Source: Bacteroidota bacterium (GTDB lineage: Bacteria > Bacteroidota > Bacteroidia > NS11-12g > UBA955). From it: a stretch of DNA of 64,000 bases. Shown here piece after piece: positions 63,963-64,000 of this stretch (positions are counted from its first letter, which is position 1; every line of letters begins with the position of its first letter). The position numbers and the translations under genes were made by a program. The notes beneath the pieces were generated by a model, which was not told the origin of the DNA, did not search any database, and saw only the letters and a list, made by a program, of their open reading frames with translations. The DNA lies in the NCBI GenBank assembly GCA_024103355.1, contig JAGFIU010000014.1, positions 19,503 through 83,502 of the forward strand. The letters are read 5' to 3'.

Positions 63963-64000
63963 CCTTTATCTGTAACCGGTTGTCGTAATTTTGTGCAACG

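Noticed and set aside
1..64000. CRISPR arrays, insertion sequences, rRNA genes and prophage genes
   Set aside because: No regularly spaced direct repeats, transposase motifs, rRNA sequence or phage structural genes were seen; the repeats found are inverted and confined to the right edge.

Overview
The window is AT-rich chromosomal DNA from a member of the Bacteroidota, most likely near the Chitinophagales, Saprospirales or Sphingobacteriales. The signs are secreted proteins ending in type IX secretion (T9SS) sorting domains, one gliding-type CHU_C C-terminus, Bacteroidota families (DUF4270, DUF1501/DUF1800 pair, Omp28-like, SBBP propeller, stand-alone GT5 domain), almost no Shine-Dalgarno sequences, and many upstream TAnnTTTG (-7) promoter elements. 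TTG and GTG starts are fairly common.

Layout. 0-6.5 kb: two secreted metallopeptidases (DUF5117-type and M61), an unknown exported helical protein, and an ECF sigma factor coupled to a SUI1/eIF1-like protein. 6.5-16 kb: an IgGFc-like T9SS protein, a DUF1684 lipoprotein, a LysM pseudo-transglycosylase, a lipoprotein, an M20 amidohydrolase, a UmuC-type polymerase and DnaG primase. 16-22.5 kb: a complete regulator-adaptor-RND-outer-membrane efflux operon. 22.5-32.6 kb: HI0933 flavoprotein, metK-glmS, a seven-bladed SBBP propeller, and an Omp28/XerD/methyltransferase/chorismate mutase run. 32.6-45.5 kb: tRNA-Asp, DAHP synthase, DUF4270, a GT5 half-synthase, panC, a LUD protein, aspS, a semialdehyde dehydrogenase and acnA. 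45.5-58.7 kb: a glycosyltransferase with a phosphoethanolamine transferase, a small membrane protein with an ICMT-type methyltransferase, DUF1800/DUF1501, aspA, a UvrD helicase-nuclease fusion, a CNNM/CorC transporter and a cold-shock protein.

58.9-64 kb is different in character. A broken small gene (one frameshift plus one in-frame stop) is followed by a compact two-gene unit, on the minus strand, of a PD-(D/E)XK-type nuclease and a Ski2-like DEAH helicase whose frames overlap by 4 bases. This unit is bounded by a near-perfect inverted repeat (GTTATGCATC...GATGCATAAC) lying almost against the first start and last stop codons, and outside each repeat is a long imperfect palindrome resembling an integron attC site. 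Beyond it to the window end there is no gene, only further long palindromes. I read this as a mobile anti-phage defence cassette (Hachiman-like or related). It is the part of the window most likely to be new.

Functional themes: envelope and secretion (T9SS cargo, lipoproteins, RND efflux, lipid A-type modification), central metabolism (aconitase, aspartase, SAM, glucosamine-6-phosphate, pantothenate, aromatic amino acids), DNA maintenance (DnaG, UmuC, XerD, UvrD-nuclease), and one accessory island at the right edge. All calls are from reading sequence and translations; no database search was run.
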